Positions 1 through 8,825 of a DNA stretch of 64,000 bases are shown piece after piece. The stretch is taken from the NCBI RefSeq assembly GCF_028737255.1, contig NZ_JAQZAN010000010.1, positions 124,001 to 188,000 on the forward strand, read 5' to 3'. How positions within the stretch are numbered: position 1 is the stretch's first letter; every line of letters starts with the position of its first letter. The stretch is from Actinomycetospora straminea. GTDB lineage: Bacteria; Actinomycetota; Actinomycetes; Mycobacteriales; Pseudonocardiaceae. Position numbers and translations under genes: made by a program. The notes beneath the pieces were generated by a model, which was not told the DNA's origin, made no database searches, and was given only the letters and a program-made list of their open reading frames with translations.

Positions 1-1057
1 GGATCGCGCGCCCGGCGACGTCGGCGAGCACCTTCGGCATGGCCGCCTTGACCGCCGAGATGTCGGCGCGGACCTTGCGGTAGTCCTGGTAGCGGTCGAT
101 GCGCCACGCCGTGCGCAGCACCAGCAGGCGGAACTGCTCGATCTGGATCCAGGAATCGGCGATCATCTCCTGGACCAGCTGGGTGTCCGCCAGCCGCGTG
201 CCCTTGGTCGTCCGCGACACCGCCCGGCGCTTCATCATCTCGAAGGCCGACGCGACCAGCCCCACCGTGCGCATGGCGTGGTGGATGCGGCCCCCGCCCA
301 GACGGGTCTGGGCCACGGCGAAGGCCTCGCCGCGCTCGCCGAGGATGTTCTCGGCCGGGACGCGGACGTCGGTGTAGCGCAGGTACTGGTGGGTGCCGAC
401 CGGCTCCTCGTGGCCCCAGACCGACACGTCCCGGACCCGCTCGATCCCCGGGGTGTCCGCGGGGACGACGAACATCGACATCGACCGGTGGGGCTCCGCG
501 TCCGGCTCGGTCACCGCCATGACGATGAGGAACTCCGCGAACAGCGCGTGGCTGGAGAACCACTTCTCGCCGTTGATCACCCACTCGTCGCCGTCGAGGA
601 CGGCCGTGGTGCGGAAGCCGGTCGGGTCCGAGCCGCCGTGCGGCTCGGTCATGGAGAAGCAGGAGACGATGTCGCCGGCGATCAGCGGCTCGAGGTAGGT
701 CTTCTTCAGGTGGTCGGTGCCGTAGTGGGCGAGGATCTCGGCGTTGCCGGAGTCCGGTGCCTGGCACCCGAACACGACCGGACCGGAGTGGGTGCGACCC
801 AGCTTCTCGTTGAGCAGCGCCAGGCGCAGCTGGCCGTAGCCCTCCCCGCCCAGCTCCGGGCCGAGGTGGCAGGCCCAGAGCCGCCGCTCCTTGACCCGCT
901 CCTGCAGCGGCCGGATCAGCGCGTTGCGGACGGGGTCGTGCGGGTTCCAGGCGTGCTCGACGACGAGGTCGACGGGCTCGACCTCGTCGCGGACGAACTC
1001 CTCGACCCACTCCAGTTCCCGGGCGACCTCGGGCTCGGACTCGAATCCCCAACTCAT
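1..1057 (-). CDS. Acyl-CoA dehydrogenase (3' end outside window)
   Basis: FAD-dependent acyl-CoA dehydrogenase; about 352 N-terminal residues are present and the C-terminus runs off the left edge. The protein starts MSWGFESEPE. The FAD/substrate-binding signature CFSMTEPHGGSDP lies near residues 133-145, followed by the middle beta-domain motif GDEWVINGEKWFSS. Its N-terminus and the stretch around CQAPDSGNAEILAHYG resemble, from memory, the ACAD10/ACAD11 and LvaC group, which acts on phosphorylated 4-hydroxyacyl-CoA. It is the last gene seen of an eight-gene minus-strand operon, 13 bases after the thiolase stop, and the same operon encodes an APH-type kinase. The catalytic Glu is outside the window. 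Family sure; substrate inferred. Confidence 0.93.
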   Translation of the reverse strand, partial: MSWGFESEPEVARELEWVEEFVRDEVEPVDLVVEHAWNPHDPVRNALIRPLQERVKERRLWACHLGPELGGEGYGQLRLALLNEKLGRTHSGPVVFGCQAPDSGNAEILAHYGTDHLKKTYLEPLIAGDIVSCFSMTEPHGGSDPTGFRTTAVLDGDEWVINGEKWFSSHALFAEFLIVMAVTEPDAEPHRSMSMFVVPADTPGIERVRDVSVWGHEEPVGTHQYLRYTDVRVPAENILGERGEAFAVAQTRLGGGRIHHAMRTVGLVASAFEMMKRRAVSRTTKGTRLADTQLVQEMIADSWIQIEQFRLLVLRTAWRIDRYQDYRKVRADISAVKAAMPKVLADVAGRAI

Positions 1058-1070
1058 GGCGGTGCGGCTC

Positions 1071-2216
1071 CTAGCGGGTGAGCACGGTGCAGGCGGAGAT
1101 GCCCGGCGCGCCGTAGACGTGGGTGAACCCGACCCGCGGGTCACCCGGGACCTGGTGCTCGCCGGCGTCGCCGCGCAGCTGGAGCACGTTCTCGTGGACC
1201 TGCCGCAGGCCCGAGGCGCCGATCGGCTCGCCGTTGGCCAGGCAGCCGCCGTCGGTGTTGACCGGCAGCCGGCCCTCGATCGCGGTGGCGCCGGAGACGA
1301 TCAGCTCCTCCTGCTCGCCGTGCGCGCAGAGCCCGGTCTCGGCCATGTGCATGAGCTCGGCGCCGGACTCGGTGTCCTGGATCTGCGCGACGTCGACCTC
1401 CGCCGGCGCGACCCCGGCGGCGTCGAACGCCGCGGCGGCGGCATCGACGGTCGGGGAGGGCGCGCGGTCGAGGGCGAGCCAGGGCGAGAACACCTCGAAC
1501 GAGCCGTAGCGGCGGCTCCGGAAGGTCGCGGCCGCCAGGAACACCGGACGGTCGGTGTAGCGGTGGGCGTCCTCGGCGCGGCACAGCACCAGCGCCACCG
1601 CGCCCTCGCCCGGCGAGCAGTACATGTACTGGGTGAGCGGGTGGGAGATCATCGGCGCCGCGGCGATCTCGTCCGCGGTGATCTCCTTCCGTCGCCACGC
1701 CATCGGGTTGCGGGCGCCGTTGCGGAAGGCCTTGGCCGCGATCTCGGCGAGCACGTCGGGCTTGATCCCGTGGTCGTGCAGGTAGCGCTGGATCTTCATG
1801 CCGAAGAACTGCGTCGTGACCATCATCCCGGTCTCGCCGTACCAGGACCCGATCCCGTGCTCGGCGGGGTCGGTGTCGAAGGCGCCGCGCGGGTGCTTGT
1901 CGAACCCGATGACGATGCCGAGGTCGTGGGTCCCCGACCGGATGGCGGCGTCCGCGGCGATGAGGGCGGAGCCGCCGGTCGCGCAGCCGTTCGCCACGTT
2001 GATGAAGGGCAGCCCGGTGAGGCCCAGCTCGGAGACGAGCGTGTCCGCGTCCCCCGCCGAGTGCGAGCCCCCGAACCCGAACTGCATGTCGGAGAAGCGC
2101 AGCCCGGCGTCGTCGAGGGCCCGGCGCGCCGCGTGCACGGCCTGGGCGCGGCCGGAGACGCCCTCGGTGCGGCCGAACCGGTGCATGCCGATCCCGACGA
2201 TCGCGACGCCGCTCAC
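1071..2216 (-). CDS. Thiolase-fold acyl-CoA enzyme (lipid-transfer/SCP2-thiolase type)
   Basis: A 381-residue thiolase-superfamily protein. The nucleophile-type Cys is in NGCATGG near residue 78 and the late signature is GEPIGASG, a variant of the usual GHPxGASG. The GTG start at 2216 overlaps the stop of the upstream OB-fold gene as GTGA and gives the expected N-terminus (VAIVGIGMHRFG). A thiolase of this group next to a DUF35/OB-fold protein is the arrangement of acyl-CoA thiolases with a zinc-ribbon partner and of the Ltp2-type retro-aldolases of steroid side-chain breakdown. Which of the two reactions applies cannot be read from the sequence. It probably does the final chain-shortening step of this operon. 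Confidence 0.9.
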   Translation of the reverse strand: MSGVAIVGIGMHRFGRTEGVSGRAQAVHAARRALDDAGLRFSDMQFGFGGSHSAGDADTLVSELGLTGLPFINVANGCATGGSALIAADAAIRSGTHDLGIVIGFDKHPRGAFDTDPAEHGIGSWYGETGMMVTTQFFGMKIQRYLHDHGIKPDVLAEIAAKAFRNGARNPMAWRRKEITADEIAAAPMISHPLTQYMYCSPGEGAVALVLCRAEDAHRYTDRPVFLAAATFRSRRYGSFEVFSPWLALDRAPSPTVDAAAAAFDAAGVAPAEVDVAQIQDTESGAELMHMAETGLCAHGEQEELIVSGATAIEGRLPVNTDGGCLANGEPIGASGLRQVHENVLQLRGDAGEHQVPGDPRVGFTHVYGAPGISACTVLTR

Positions 2217-2629
2217 GACGTCCTCCTCACGAAGGCGTAGGTGTGCACGGACCCCTGGTCGTCGCCGCGGAAGGGCACCAGCGCGAGCTCGACCGGCATG
2301 CCGATCTCCAGGCGGTCCGGGTCGGTCTCGGCCAGCCGGGTCTCGACGAGCAGCTGGTCGGGCAGCTCGACGTAGCCGACGGCGTAGGGCTCGTACGCCT
2401 CGGTGCCGGTGTACGGCGGCTTGGGGCGGAAGCCCTGCGTCGTCCAGGACCAGAGCGTGCCGGTCCGCGAGAGCGGGACGTCCTCCATGGCCGCGCCCGT
2501 GCAGCGGGGGCAGCCGCCCTGGCGGGGGAAGGTGTGGGCGCCGCAGTCGGAGCACCGGCTGCCCAGCAGCGCGGGGCCGTCCGCGGTGTCGGTGAGCAGC
2601 GAGGGGTCGACGAACCTGGGCGCGGTCAC
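2213..2629 (-). CDS. DUF35-type zinc-ribbon/OB-fold protein
   Basis: A 138-residue protein with an N-terminal rubredoxin-like zinc ribbon (CSDCGAHTFPRQGGCPRC near residues 26-43) and a C-terminal OB fold. Proteins of this family bind acyl-CoA and form complexes with the thiolase-like enzyme encoded beside them. The GTG start at 2629 overlaps the SDR stop (GTGA) and its own stop overlaps the thiolase start (GTGA), so the three genes are probably translationally coupled. Length is normal for the family. I infer it is the obligate partner of the downstream thiolase. Confidence 0.9.
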   Translation of the reverse strand: MTAPRFVDPSLLTDTADGPALLGSRCSDCGAHTFPRQGGCPRCTGAAMEDVPLSRTGTLWSWTTQGFRPKPPYTGTEAYEPYAVGYVELPDQLLVETRLAETDPDRLEIGMPVELALVPFRGDDQGSVHTYAFVRRTS

Positions 2630-3423
2630 GGCGCGGCCAGCCGTCCGCCGTCGACGGCCAGCAGCGCGCCGGTGGTGTAGGTCGCCCGCGGCCCGCACAG
2701 GTACAGCGCCGCCCCGACGATTTCGGCGGGGTCCCCGACCCGCTCCAACGGCCAGTCCTGCGCCATCCGCGCCACCACGGCCGGGTCCCACGACCGGCTG
2801 ATGTCGGTGGCGAACGGGCCCGCGAGGATCGTGTTCACCCGGACCGCGGGGCCGTACTCCTGCGCGAAGCCGGCCGTCAGCGTGTTCAGCGCCGACTTCG
2901 CCGCCGTGTAGGGCAGGTCGCCCGCCGTCGGCCGCCCGGACCCCATCGACGAGATGTTGAGGACGACCCCGCCGCCGCGCTGCACCATGCGGGCCCCGGC
3001 CAGCGCCGTGAGCCGGAACGGTCCCTTGACGTTGACCGCGAAGACCTTGTCGAACAGGTCCTCGGAGACCTTGTCGAGCGAGGGGTAGGTCGGGGCGATC
3101 CCGGCGTTGTTCACGAGGACGTCGACCGGGCCCAGCTCGGCCTCGACCTCGTCGAGCAGGGCGTCCACCTGGTCCCACTGCCCCATGTGCGCCGCGTGGG
3201 CCGTGACCCGGCGGCCGGTCGCCGCGGACAGGTCCTCCGCCAGCGCGAGGCAGGCGTCCTTCTTGCGCGACGCGACCGCGACGTCGGCGCCCGCGGTGGC
3301 GAACGCGATCGCGATCTCCCGTCCCAGGCCCCGCGAGCCGCCGGTCACCAGGGCGGTGCGCCCGGCCAGGGGCTCCGTGTCCGGCCGCGCCGCCGCGACG
3401 GCGTCGGCCACCGATCCACTCAT
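2626..3423 (-). CDS. SDR family oxidoreductase
   Basis: A 265-residue classical short-chain dehydrogenase. The NAD(P) motif TGGSRGLGRE lies near residues 28-37, NNAG and the catalytic Ser (NISS) follow, and the catalytic Tyr/Lys pair is in YTAAK. ATG at 3423 overlaps the stop of the upstream acyl-CoA dehydrogenase (ATGA). It most likely oxidises a hydroxyacyl-CoA or a related alcohol in the same pathway. The operon holds a second SDR (4646-5413), so the pathway may have two distinct alcohol/ketone steps. Substrate unknown. Confidence 0.92.
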   Translation of the reverse strand: MSGSVADAVAAARPDTEPLAGRTALVTGGSRGLGREIAIAFATAGADVAVASRKKDACLALAEDLSAATGRRVTAHAAHMGQWDQVDALLDEVEAELGPVDVLVNNAGIAPTYPSLDKVSEDLFDKVFAVNVKGPFRLTALAGARMVQRGGGVVLNISSMGSGRPTAGDLPYTAAKSALNTLTAGFAQEYGPAVRVNTILAGPFATDISRSWDPAVVARMAQDWPLERVGDPAEIVGAALYLCGPRATYTTGALLAVDGGRLAAP

Positions 3424-4649
3424 CTCGGGATGTCCTTCCACGCGACGCCGCGGTCGGCGCGGGGTTCGGGCGGCAGCCCCAGCAGGCGCTCCGCGATGAT
3501 CGTGCGCTGGACCTCGTCCGACCCGCCGGCGATCCGGTAGCCCGGGGCGCCGAGGACGTGCTCGGTCCAGCGGTAGCTGCCGTCGCCCGCGTCGGCGACC
3601 AGCCGCGACCCCAGGACGGCGGCGGCGGCCTGCGAGACCAGGGACAGGCGCTGCGTCCAGGCCAGCTTGCGCAGCGACCCGATCGCGCCGGGCTCCTCGC
3701 CGGCCAGGCGCGCCTCGCGGTCGCGCTGGGCCGAGACGGCGGCGACCTTCTCCGCCGCGTACACCGCGGCGAGCAGCCGCCGGACCTCCGGGTCGCCGGT
3801 GCGCCCGAAGCGGCGGGCGTCGTCGAGGAGTTGGTCGAAGCCGCCCCCGAGGTCGGCGTTCGCGCCGGAGTGCCCGCGCTCGAAACCCAGGGTCGCGAGC
3901 GTGACGCCCCAGCCCCCGCCGACCTCGCCGAGCCGCCACGCGTCGGGGATCCGCACGTCGTCGAGGAACACCTCGCAGAACGAGCTCCCGCCCGACATCT
4001 GGCGCAGCGGCCGGACGTCGACACCCGGGGTGTCCATGCGCAGCAGGAAGGCGGTGAGGCCCTGGTGCTTGGGCACGTCGGGATCGGTGCGGCAGACGAG
4101 CTCGCCCCACTCGGCGAACTGGGCGCCGGAGCTCCAGACCTTCTGCCCGTTGACCACCCACTCGTCGCCGTCCCGCACCGCCCGCGTGGCGAGACCGGCC
4201 AGGTCGGAGCCCGCCGAGGGCTCGGAGAACAGCTGGCAGGCCGTGACGTCGCCGCGCAGGAGCGGGCGGACCAGCCGGGCGGTCTGCTCCGGGGTGCCGA
4301 ACATCTGCACGGTCGGCGCCACCAGCGCGGTCGAGACCGACGTCAGCTCGTGCTGGCCCGGGGTGGCGAACTCGCGCTCGACCTCGGCGAACGCCTCCTC
4401 GTACAGGGCCGACAGGCCGGCACCGTGGTGCTCCAACGGCCAGGACAGCGCCCCGTAGCCGGCGTCGAACTTCGTCCGCAGCCAGGCGCGGATCCGCGCG
4501 AGCAGGTCCCGCTCCTCGTCGAACGGGAGGTCGTGGAAGACCGCGACCGAGCGCCGGTCGTCGTCCGCGCGCCGCGGCACGGTCTCGGCGAACCACTCCC
4601 GTGCCCGGTCGGTGAAGGCGTCGAGCTCGGTCTCGCTGACGCTGGTCAT
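3420..4649 (-). CDS. Acyl-CoA dehydrogenase
   Basis: A 409-residue acyl-CoA dehydrogenase, complete. The motif [16 protein letters not shown] and the beta-domain motif [16 protein letters not shown] are clear, and the C-terminal [19 protein letters not shown] is the usual dimer/FAD end motif. The window thus has two dehydrogenases in one operon that are only distantly alike. ATG at 4649 overlaps the upstream SDR stop (ATGA). In steroid and branched-chain catabolism two acyl-CoA dehydrogenase genes can form a heterotetramer. Here they are not adjacent, so I do not claim that. Confidence 0.93.
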   Translation of the reverse strand: MTSVSETELDAFTDRAREWFAETVPRRADDDRRSVAVFHDLPFDEERDLLARIRAWLRTKFDAGYGALSWPLEHHGAGLSALYEEAFAEVEREFATPGQHELTSVSTALVAPTVQMFGTPEQTARLVRPLLRGDVTACQLFSEPSAGSDLAGLATRAVRDGDEWVVNGQKVWSSGAQFAEWGELVCRTDPDVPKHQGLTAFLLRMDTPGVDVRPLRQMSGGSSFCEVFLDDVRIPDAWRLGEVGGGWGVTLATLGFERGHSGANADLGGGFDQLLDDARRFGRTGDPEVRRLLAAVYAAEKVAAVSAQRDREARLAGEEPGAIGSLRKLAWTQRLSLVSQAAAAVLGSRLVADAGDGSYRWTEHVLGAPGYRIAGGSDEVQRTIIAERLLGLPPEPRADRGVAWKDIPR

Positions 4650-5413
4650 CGTGCCGTCCACCCTCCGTCGACGGTGAGGGTCTGTCCGGTGAGGTAGCTG
4701 CTGGCGGGCGAGCACAGGAACAGCAGCGCGGTGTCGAGCTCCGCGGGCTCCCCGGCGCGGCCGAGCATCGTGTTGCGCCCGATCCAGCGCACCGAGCGCT
4801 CGTCGGCGAACAGCTCGTCGTTCATCTCGGTGCGGAACCACCCGGGGGCCAGGGCGTTGACCCGGACCCCCCGGCGGCCCCAGTGGCCGGCCAGCTCGCG
4901 GGTCAGCCCGAGCAGCCCGGCCTTCGACGCGGCGTAGCTCGCCCCGCCCATCGGTGCGGCGGACACCAGCCCGAGGATCGAGCTGACGTTGACCACCGCC
5001 AGGCCCCGCGGCCCCGCCGCCTCGGCGGCGAGCCGGGCCAGGTGGAACGGGCCCACCAGGTTGGTGCCGAGGACCTCGGCGAACCGCTCGGAGGTCTCGT
5101 CGGCGGGCTTCGCCCCGCTGTCGACCCCGGCGTTGTTCACCAGCAGGTCGATCGTGCCCGAGCCCTCCCGGACGGTGTCGACCAGCGCGCGCCGACCGTC
5201 CTCGGTGGCGAGGTCCGCGGCGACCGGGCGCATCGACGGGCACCCGGCCGCGAGCTCGCGCAGCCGGTCCTCCCGCCGGGCCGCCGTCCACACCGTGGCG
5301 CCCGCGGCGGCGAGCACCGCGGCGAACCGCGCCCCCAGCCCCGACGAGGCGCCGGTGACGACGGCGGTGCGGCCGGTGAGGTCGAACAGCTCGGCGGGGG
5401 CGGCCACGGTCAC
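4646..5413 (-). CDS. SDR family oxidoreductase
   Basis: A 255-residue short-chain dehydrogenase: [12 protein letters not shown] for NAD(P) binding near residue 20, NNAGVDSG, the catalytic Ser in NVSSILG and YAASK for Tyr/Lys, and a C-terminal [11 protein letters not shown]. The start is GTG at 5413, overlapping the stop of the kinase gene (GTGA), which supports coupled translation. It is the second SDR of the operon. The family covers 3-hydroxyacyl-CoA, alcohol and sugar substrates; the operon points to an acyl-CoA or a hydroxylated chain. Confidence 0.92.
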   Translation of the reverse strand: MTVAAPAELFDLTGRTAVVTGASSGLGARFAAVLAAAGATVWTAARREDRLRELAAGCPSMRPVAADLATEDGRRALVDTVREGSGTIDLLVNNAGVDSGAKPADETSERFAEVLGTNLVGPFHLARLAAEAAGPRGLAVVNVSSILGLVSAAPMGGASYAASKAGLLGLTRELAGHWGRRGVRVNALAPGWFRTEMNDELFADERSVRWIGRNTMLGRAGEPAELDTALLFLCSPASSYLTGQTLTVDGGWTAR

Positions 5414-6429
5414 GGCGTGCCCCCGCGCAGCAACGCGTGGGCGGACGAGATCAGGGCCGAGATGGTCGGCGGGAGCTGCTCCTGGACCGGGTCGTGGTGT
5501 CGGCCCTCGCGGTGGCGGCGCAGGTTGTGCCCCATGATCGCGGCCATCTTCATCCGCGCCAGGGCGCGGAACCAGGCCGTCGTCGGGTGCACGCCGCCGG
5601 CCTCGCGGTAGAGCTCCCCGAGCTCGTCCTCGGTCGGCAGCCCCGGGACGACACGACCGACGCCGGGGAACAGCGACCCGTCGGTGAAGACCCCGAACCA
5701 GCCGAGGTCGATGCGCGGGTCACCGATGCCCCAGATCTCCCAGTCGACGAGGGCCGTGGGCCGGGTGCCGGAGCACAGCAGGTTGCCGAGCCGGAAATCG
5801 CCGTGCACCAGCACCGACGCCACGGGCTCCGGGACCTCCGCGTGCAGGGCCTCGAGGAGCTCGGCCGCCCCGGGCACGAGCTCGGTGGGCACCGCCTGCA
5901 TCGTCTGCTCCCAGCGCAGGAGCTCGTCGCGGGGACCGGCGGGGTCGGGCACGACGCCGCCGGCGGCCCGCAGGCCGTCGGCGAGCCGGTCGCGCGGCAC
6001 CGCGTGCAGGGCGCCGAGGACGCGCGCGGCCCGGGTCGTGCGCTCGCGCGCCAGCTCCGGCGACAGGGCCGTGTCGACGTCGAGCACGGGCTCGACGGCC
6101 TCGCCGTCGGCCAGCTCCATGGCGAACCAGGCGGGCTCGTCGTCCTCGCGGGCGAGGACCGCCGGGACCGGCAGCCCGTGCCCGGCGAGGGCCGAGAGCA
6201 CGTGCGACTGGCGGAGGACGTCGTGACGGCCCCTCGCGGGCCGCCCCGGGGGGACGGCCTTCACCACGAAGCCCGACCCGCCGTCGCGCAGGACGTAGGT
6301 CAGTCCGGACCGGCCGCCCTCGAGCACGGTCAGCGGCCCGGCGTCGGGCGCGGCCAGGGCCGCGCGGACACGCGCACCGAGCACCGGGTCCGCGTCCGTC
6401 GTCTCCACGGACACCGCCTGGTGTGTCAT
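5410..6429 (-). CDS. APH-family phosphotransferase (probable hydroxyacyl-CoA kinase)
   Basis: A 339-residue protein of the aminoglycoside phosphotransferase/choline kinase fold. The catalytic loop is [11 protein letters not shown] and the metal-binding Asp is in [17 protein letters not shown], both intact. In an acyl-CoA catabolic operon this family matches the kinase half of ACAD10/ACAD11 and bacterial LvaA, which phosphorylate the 4-hydroxyl of 4-hydroxyacyl-CoAs so that a dehydrogenase-fold partner can eliminate phosphate. The dehydrogenase at 1-1057 is a plausible partner. Eighty-five bases separate it from the enoyl-CoA hydratase stop. An antibiotic-resistance role is unlikely in this context. 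Confidence 0.85.
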   Translation of the reverse strand: MTHQAVSVETTDADPVLGARVRAALAAPDAGPLTVLEGGRSGLTYVLRDGGSGFVVKAVPPGRPARGRHDVLRQSHVLSALAGHGLPVPAVLAREDDEPAWFAMELADGEAVEPVLDVDTALSPELARERTTRAARVLGALHAVPRDRLADGLRAAGGVVPDPAGPRDELLRWEQTMQAVPTELVPGAAELLEALHAEVPEPVASVLVHGDFRLGNLLCSGTRPTALVDWEIWGIGDPRIDLGWFGVFTDGSLFPGVGRVVPGLPTEDELGELYREAGGVHPTTAWFRALARMKMAAIMGHNLRRHREGRHHDPVQEQLPPTISALISSAHALLRGGTP

Positions 6430-6514
6430 CGGGTTCCTCCCACCGGATCGTCGTCGGCCCGGGCGGCCCGCCGACGACCCGGGCGGGTCGTCGGCGCCGT
6501 CGTCGGTGACCGCG

Positions 6515-7303
6515 TCAGCGGCCCGTCCACTTGGGGTCGCGCTTCTCCAGGAAGGCGGACACGCCCTCGGCGGCGTCGTCGGAGTTCAGCGTCACGCCGA
6601 CCGCGAGGTGCTCCAGCACCATGAGCGAGGCGATGTCGGCGTCCAGGCCGCGGTCGACCGCCATCTTCGTGAGCTTCATCTGGAACGGGCTCTTGTCGGT
6701 CAGGTGGGAGACGAACTCCTCCACCGTGGCGTCGAGCTGGTCGGCCGGCGCGCTCGCGTTGACGAGGTCGAAGGCGTCGGCCTCCTGGCCCGTGAGGAGC
6801 TTGCCGGTGAGCATCAGCTCCTTGGTCTTGCGGATGCCGATCATGCGGGGCAGCCGGTAGATCGGGCCCGCACCGCCGAACAGGGCGCGACGGATGTGGA
6901 AGTCGCCGATGAGGGCCGCCTCGTCCGCGATCGCGAAGTCGCAGGAGATCATGACCTCGAAGCCGCCCGCGGTCACGTAGCCCTCGAGGACCGCCACCGA
7001 CGGCTTCGACATGTTGTAGAAGCGGTCGCAGACCTTCGCGGAGACCACGGCGACGTCCATGGCCGTGCTCGAGCCGATGAAGTCGGACTGCAGGCTGTCG
7101 AGGTCGAAGCCCGAGGAGAAGGTGTTGCCGCGGCCGCGGACGACCACCGCGCGGATCTCGTCGTCGCCCTCGATCTCGGTGATGATCTCGTCGAGCCGGT
7201 GCAGCATCGGCACCGTGATGCAGTTGCGCTTGTGGGGTCGGTTGAACCAGACCCGGGCGACGTGCCCGTCGCGCTCGAACTGGATGTCGTCCTCGACTGC
7301 CAT
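6515..7303 (-). CDS. Enoyl-CoA hydratase/isomerase family protein
   Basis: A 262-residue crotonase-fold protein: the oxyanion-hole region is GRGNTFSSGFDLDSL, then VLEGYVTAGGFEVMISCDFAIA, with FHIRRALFGGAGPIYRLPR where the catalytic Glu often sits. It is the first gene of the minus-strand operon. A good ribosome binding site (GGGAGGA) lies just upstream of the ATG at 7303, and a 13-bp palindrome lies 15 bases upstream of the start codon. The family hydrates or isomerises enoyl-CoA; some members are ring- or C-C-cleaving. Confidence 0.92.
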   Translation of the reverse strand: MAVEDDIQFERDGHVARVWFNRPHKRNCITVPMLHRLDEIITEIEGDDEIRAVVVRGRGNTFSSGFDLDSLQSDFIGSSTAMDVAVVSAKVCDRFYNMSKPSVAVLEGYVTAGGFEVMISCDFAIADEAALIGDFHIRRALFGGAGPIYRLPRMIGIRKTKELMLTGKLLTGQEADAFDLVNASAPADQLDATVEEFVSHLTDKSPFQMKLTKMAVDRGLDADIASLMVLEHLAVGVTLNSDDAAEGVSAFLEKRDPKWTGR

Positions 7304-7317
7304 CGATCCTCCCGAAT

Positions 7318-7330
7318 TGAACTGAGTTCA
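7318..7330. promoter_or_regulatory. Operator 1 (palindrome before the hydratase operon)
   Basis: TGAACTGAGTTCA is a perfect 6-1-6 palindrome 15 bases upstream of the hydratase start codon. A related, longer palindrome sits 61 bases further on, before the divergent transporter gene. The shared TTGAACTGA half suggests one dimeric repressor binding both sites. No regulator gene lies next to it, so the factor is encoded elsewhere. Confidence 0.75.
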
Positions 7331-7390
7331 GGTCAAAGACTGCGGCCGGATCGGGTCGCTGTCAAGGGCTGCTCCGTCCGATTCCCCTCT

Positions 7391-7408
7391 TGAACTGATG
7401 TCAGTTCA
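7391..7408. promoter_or_regulatory. Operator 2 (palindrome before the transporter gene)
   Basis: TGAACTGATGTCAGTTCA is a perfect 8-2-8 palindrome, 66 bases upstream of the chosen ATG at 7475. It shares its half-site with operator 1. The pair spans the divergent promoter region, which fits a TetR- or GntR-like repressor that controls both operons. The ligand would be expected to be an acyl-CoA of the pathway. Confidence 0.78.
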
Positions 7409-7474
7409 GTGTCTACCGTCACGTCGCACCGCCCGGACGTAGGGTCTCGGCGCAGGAGCGCGAAGGAGCGCCGC

Positions 7475-8821
7475 ATGACGACGGACACCCGGACCGACCG
7501 AGAAGTGGTCGCCCGCCGCGCCAGTACGGCCGCGGCCGTGGGCACCGCCATCGAGTACTACGACTTCGCGATCTACGGCGCCCTCGCGGTCGTCCTCGCG
7601 AAGCTCTTCTTCCCCGCCACCCAGGGCTTCGTGGCCCTCCTGTCGACGCTCGGCGTGATCGCCGGCGCGTACGTCATCCGTCCCCTCGGCGGGCTGATCT
7701 TCGGTCGCCTCGGCGACCGGAAGGGGCGCCGGACGGTGCTCCTCGCGACGGTCGCGCTGATGGGCGTCGCGACCACGCTCACCGGGCTCCTCCCGACCTA
7801 CGCCTCGATCGGCGTCGCGGCGCCGATCCTGCTGACGGTGCTCCGCCTGCTGCAGGGCCTGTCGGCCGGCGGCGAGGTCGGCGGCGCGGTGTCGCTGTCC
7901 ACCGAGTCCTCGCCGTCGAAGCGACGGGGTCTGTTCGGGTCCGCGACCTCCATCGGCGTCGCGATCGGCCTGGCCGGCGCCGCCGCCGTCGTCGGCACCG
8001 TGAGCGCCCTGACCACCGCCGAGCAGATGGCCGGCTGGGGCTGGCGCATCCCGTTCCTCATCGCCGCGCCGCTGCTCGTGGCCGCCGTGATCTACCGGCT
8101 CAAGGTCGAGGACTCGCCGCTGTTCCTGCAGATGGTGGAGGAGTCGGCGCCGCCGAAGGCGCCGCTCACCGAGGTCGTGCGCGACCACAAGGGCAGCCTG
8201 CTGCGGGTCGTCGGCCTGGCGTACTCCACGTTGACCACCGGCGCCCTGGCGTCGGTCTACCTGGTGGTGCACCTCTCGGGGGTCCTGAAGTACTCGCTCT
8301 CGAGCAGCCTGTGGCTGACCGTCCTCATCATCCTGGTGCCGATCGGGCTCATCCCCTGGGCCGGCGCCCTGAGCGACCGGTTCGGGCGCAAGCGGGTGGC
8401 CGCCACCGGCATGATCGGCTTCGTCGTGCTGTCGGTGCCCTGCTTCTGGCTCATGCAGCAGGGCTCGCTGCTGCTCGCGATCATCGCCGCCCTCGTGCTC
8501 AACGTGCCCTTCGCGATCCAGCAGGGCGTCATCTACACGATGTACGCCGAGCTGTTCCCGACGCGCGTGCGCTACTCCGGGGTGTCCCTGGGCTTCAACA
8601 TCGGCGGCATCGTCGGGACCGGGACCGCCTCCCTCGTGGCGACCTCGCTCGTCGCGGCCACCGGCATCACGCTCGCCCCGGCCTTCTACGCCGTGTTCGC
8701 CGCCGTGGTGGGGCTCCTGATGCTGCGCACCATCGCCGAGAGCGCCGGGCAGAGGCTCGCGAACGGCACCCGCCCGCAGGAGGACGACGCCACCCCCGTG
8801 CCCGCCACCGCGGAGCGCTGA
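7475..8821 (+). CDS. MFS transporter, metabolite:H+ symporter type
   Basis: A 448-residue, twelve-helix major facilitator of the MHS subgroup. It opens with AVGTAIEYYDFAIYG, typical of MHS porters, then FGRLGDRKGRR (the loop 2-3 motif) and RLLQGLSAGGEVGG. I prefer the ATG at 7475, with GAAGGAG six bases upstream, over an in-frame GTG at 7409 that would abut operator 2. It probably imports the organic acid that the divergent operon degrades. The SDR gene follows after four bases and is surely cotranscribed. Confidence 0.92.
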   Translation: MTTDTRTDREVVARRASTAAAVGTAIEYYDFAIYGALAVVLAKLFFPATQGFVALLSTLGVIAGAYVIRPLGGLIFGRLGDRKGRRTVLLATVALMGVATTLTGLLPTYASIGVAAPILLTVLRLLQGLSAGGEVGGAVSLSTESSPSKRRGLFGSATSIGVAIGLAGAAAVVGTVSALTTAEQMAGWGWRIPFLIAAPLLVAAVIYRLKVEDSPLFLQMVEESAPPKAPLTEVVRDHKGSLLRVVGLAYSTLTTGALASVYLVVHLSGVLKYSLSSSLWLTVLIILVPIGLIPWAGALSDRFGRKRVAATGMIGFVVLSVPCFWLMQQGSLLLAIIAALVLNVPFAIQQGVIYTMYAELFPTRVRYSGVSLGFNIGGIVGTGTASLVATSLVAATGITLAPAFYAVFAAVVGLLMLRTIAESAGQRLANGTRPQEDDATPVPATAER

Positions 8822-8825
8822 CGCC

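Noticed and set aside
5410..6429. Aminoglycoside resistance gene
   Set aside because: Only the fold is shared; the gene is embedded in an acyl-CoA operon.
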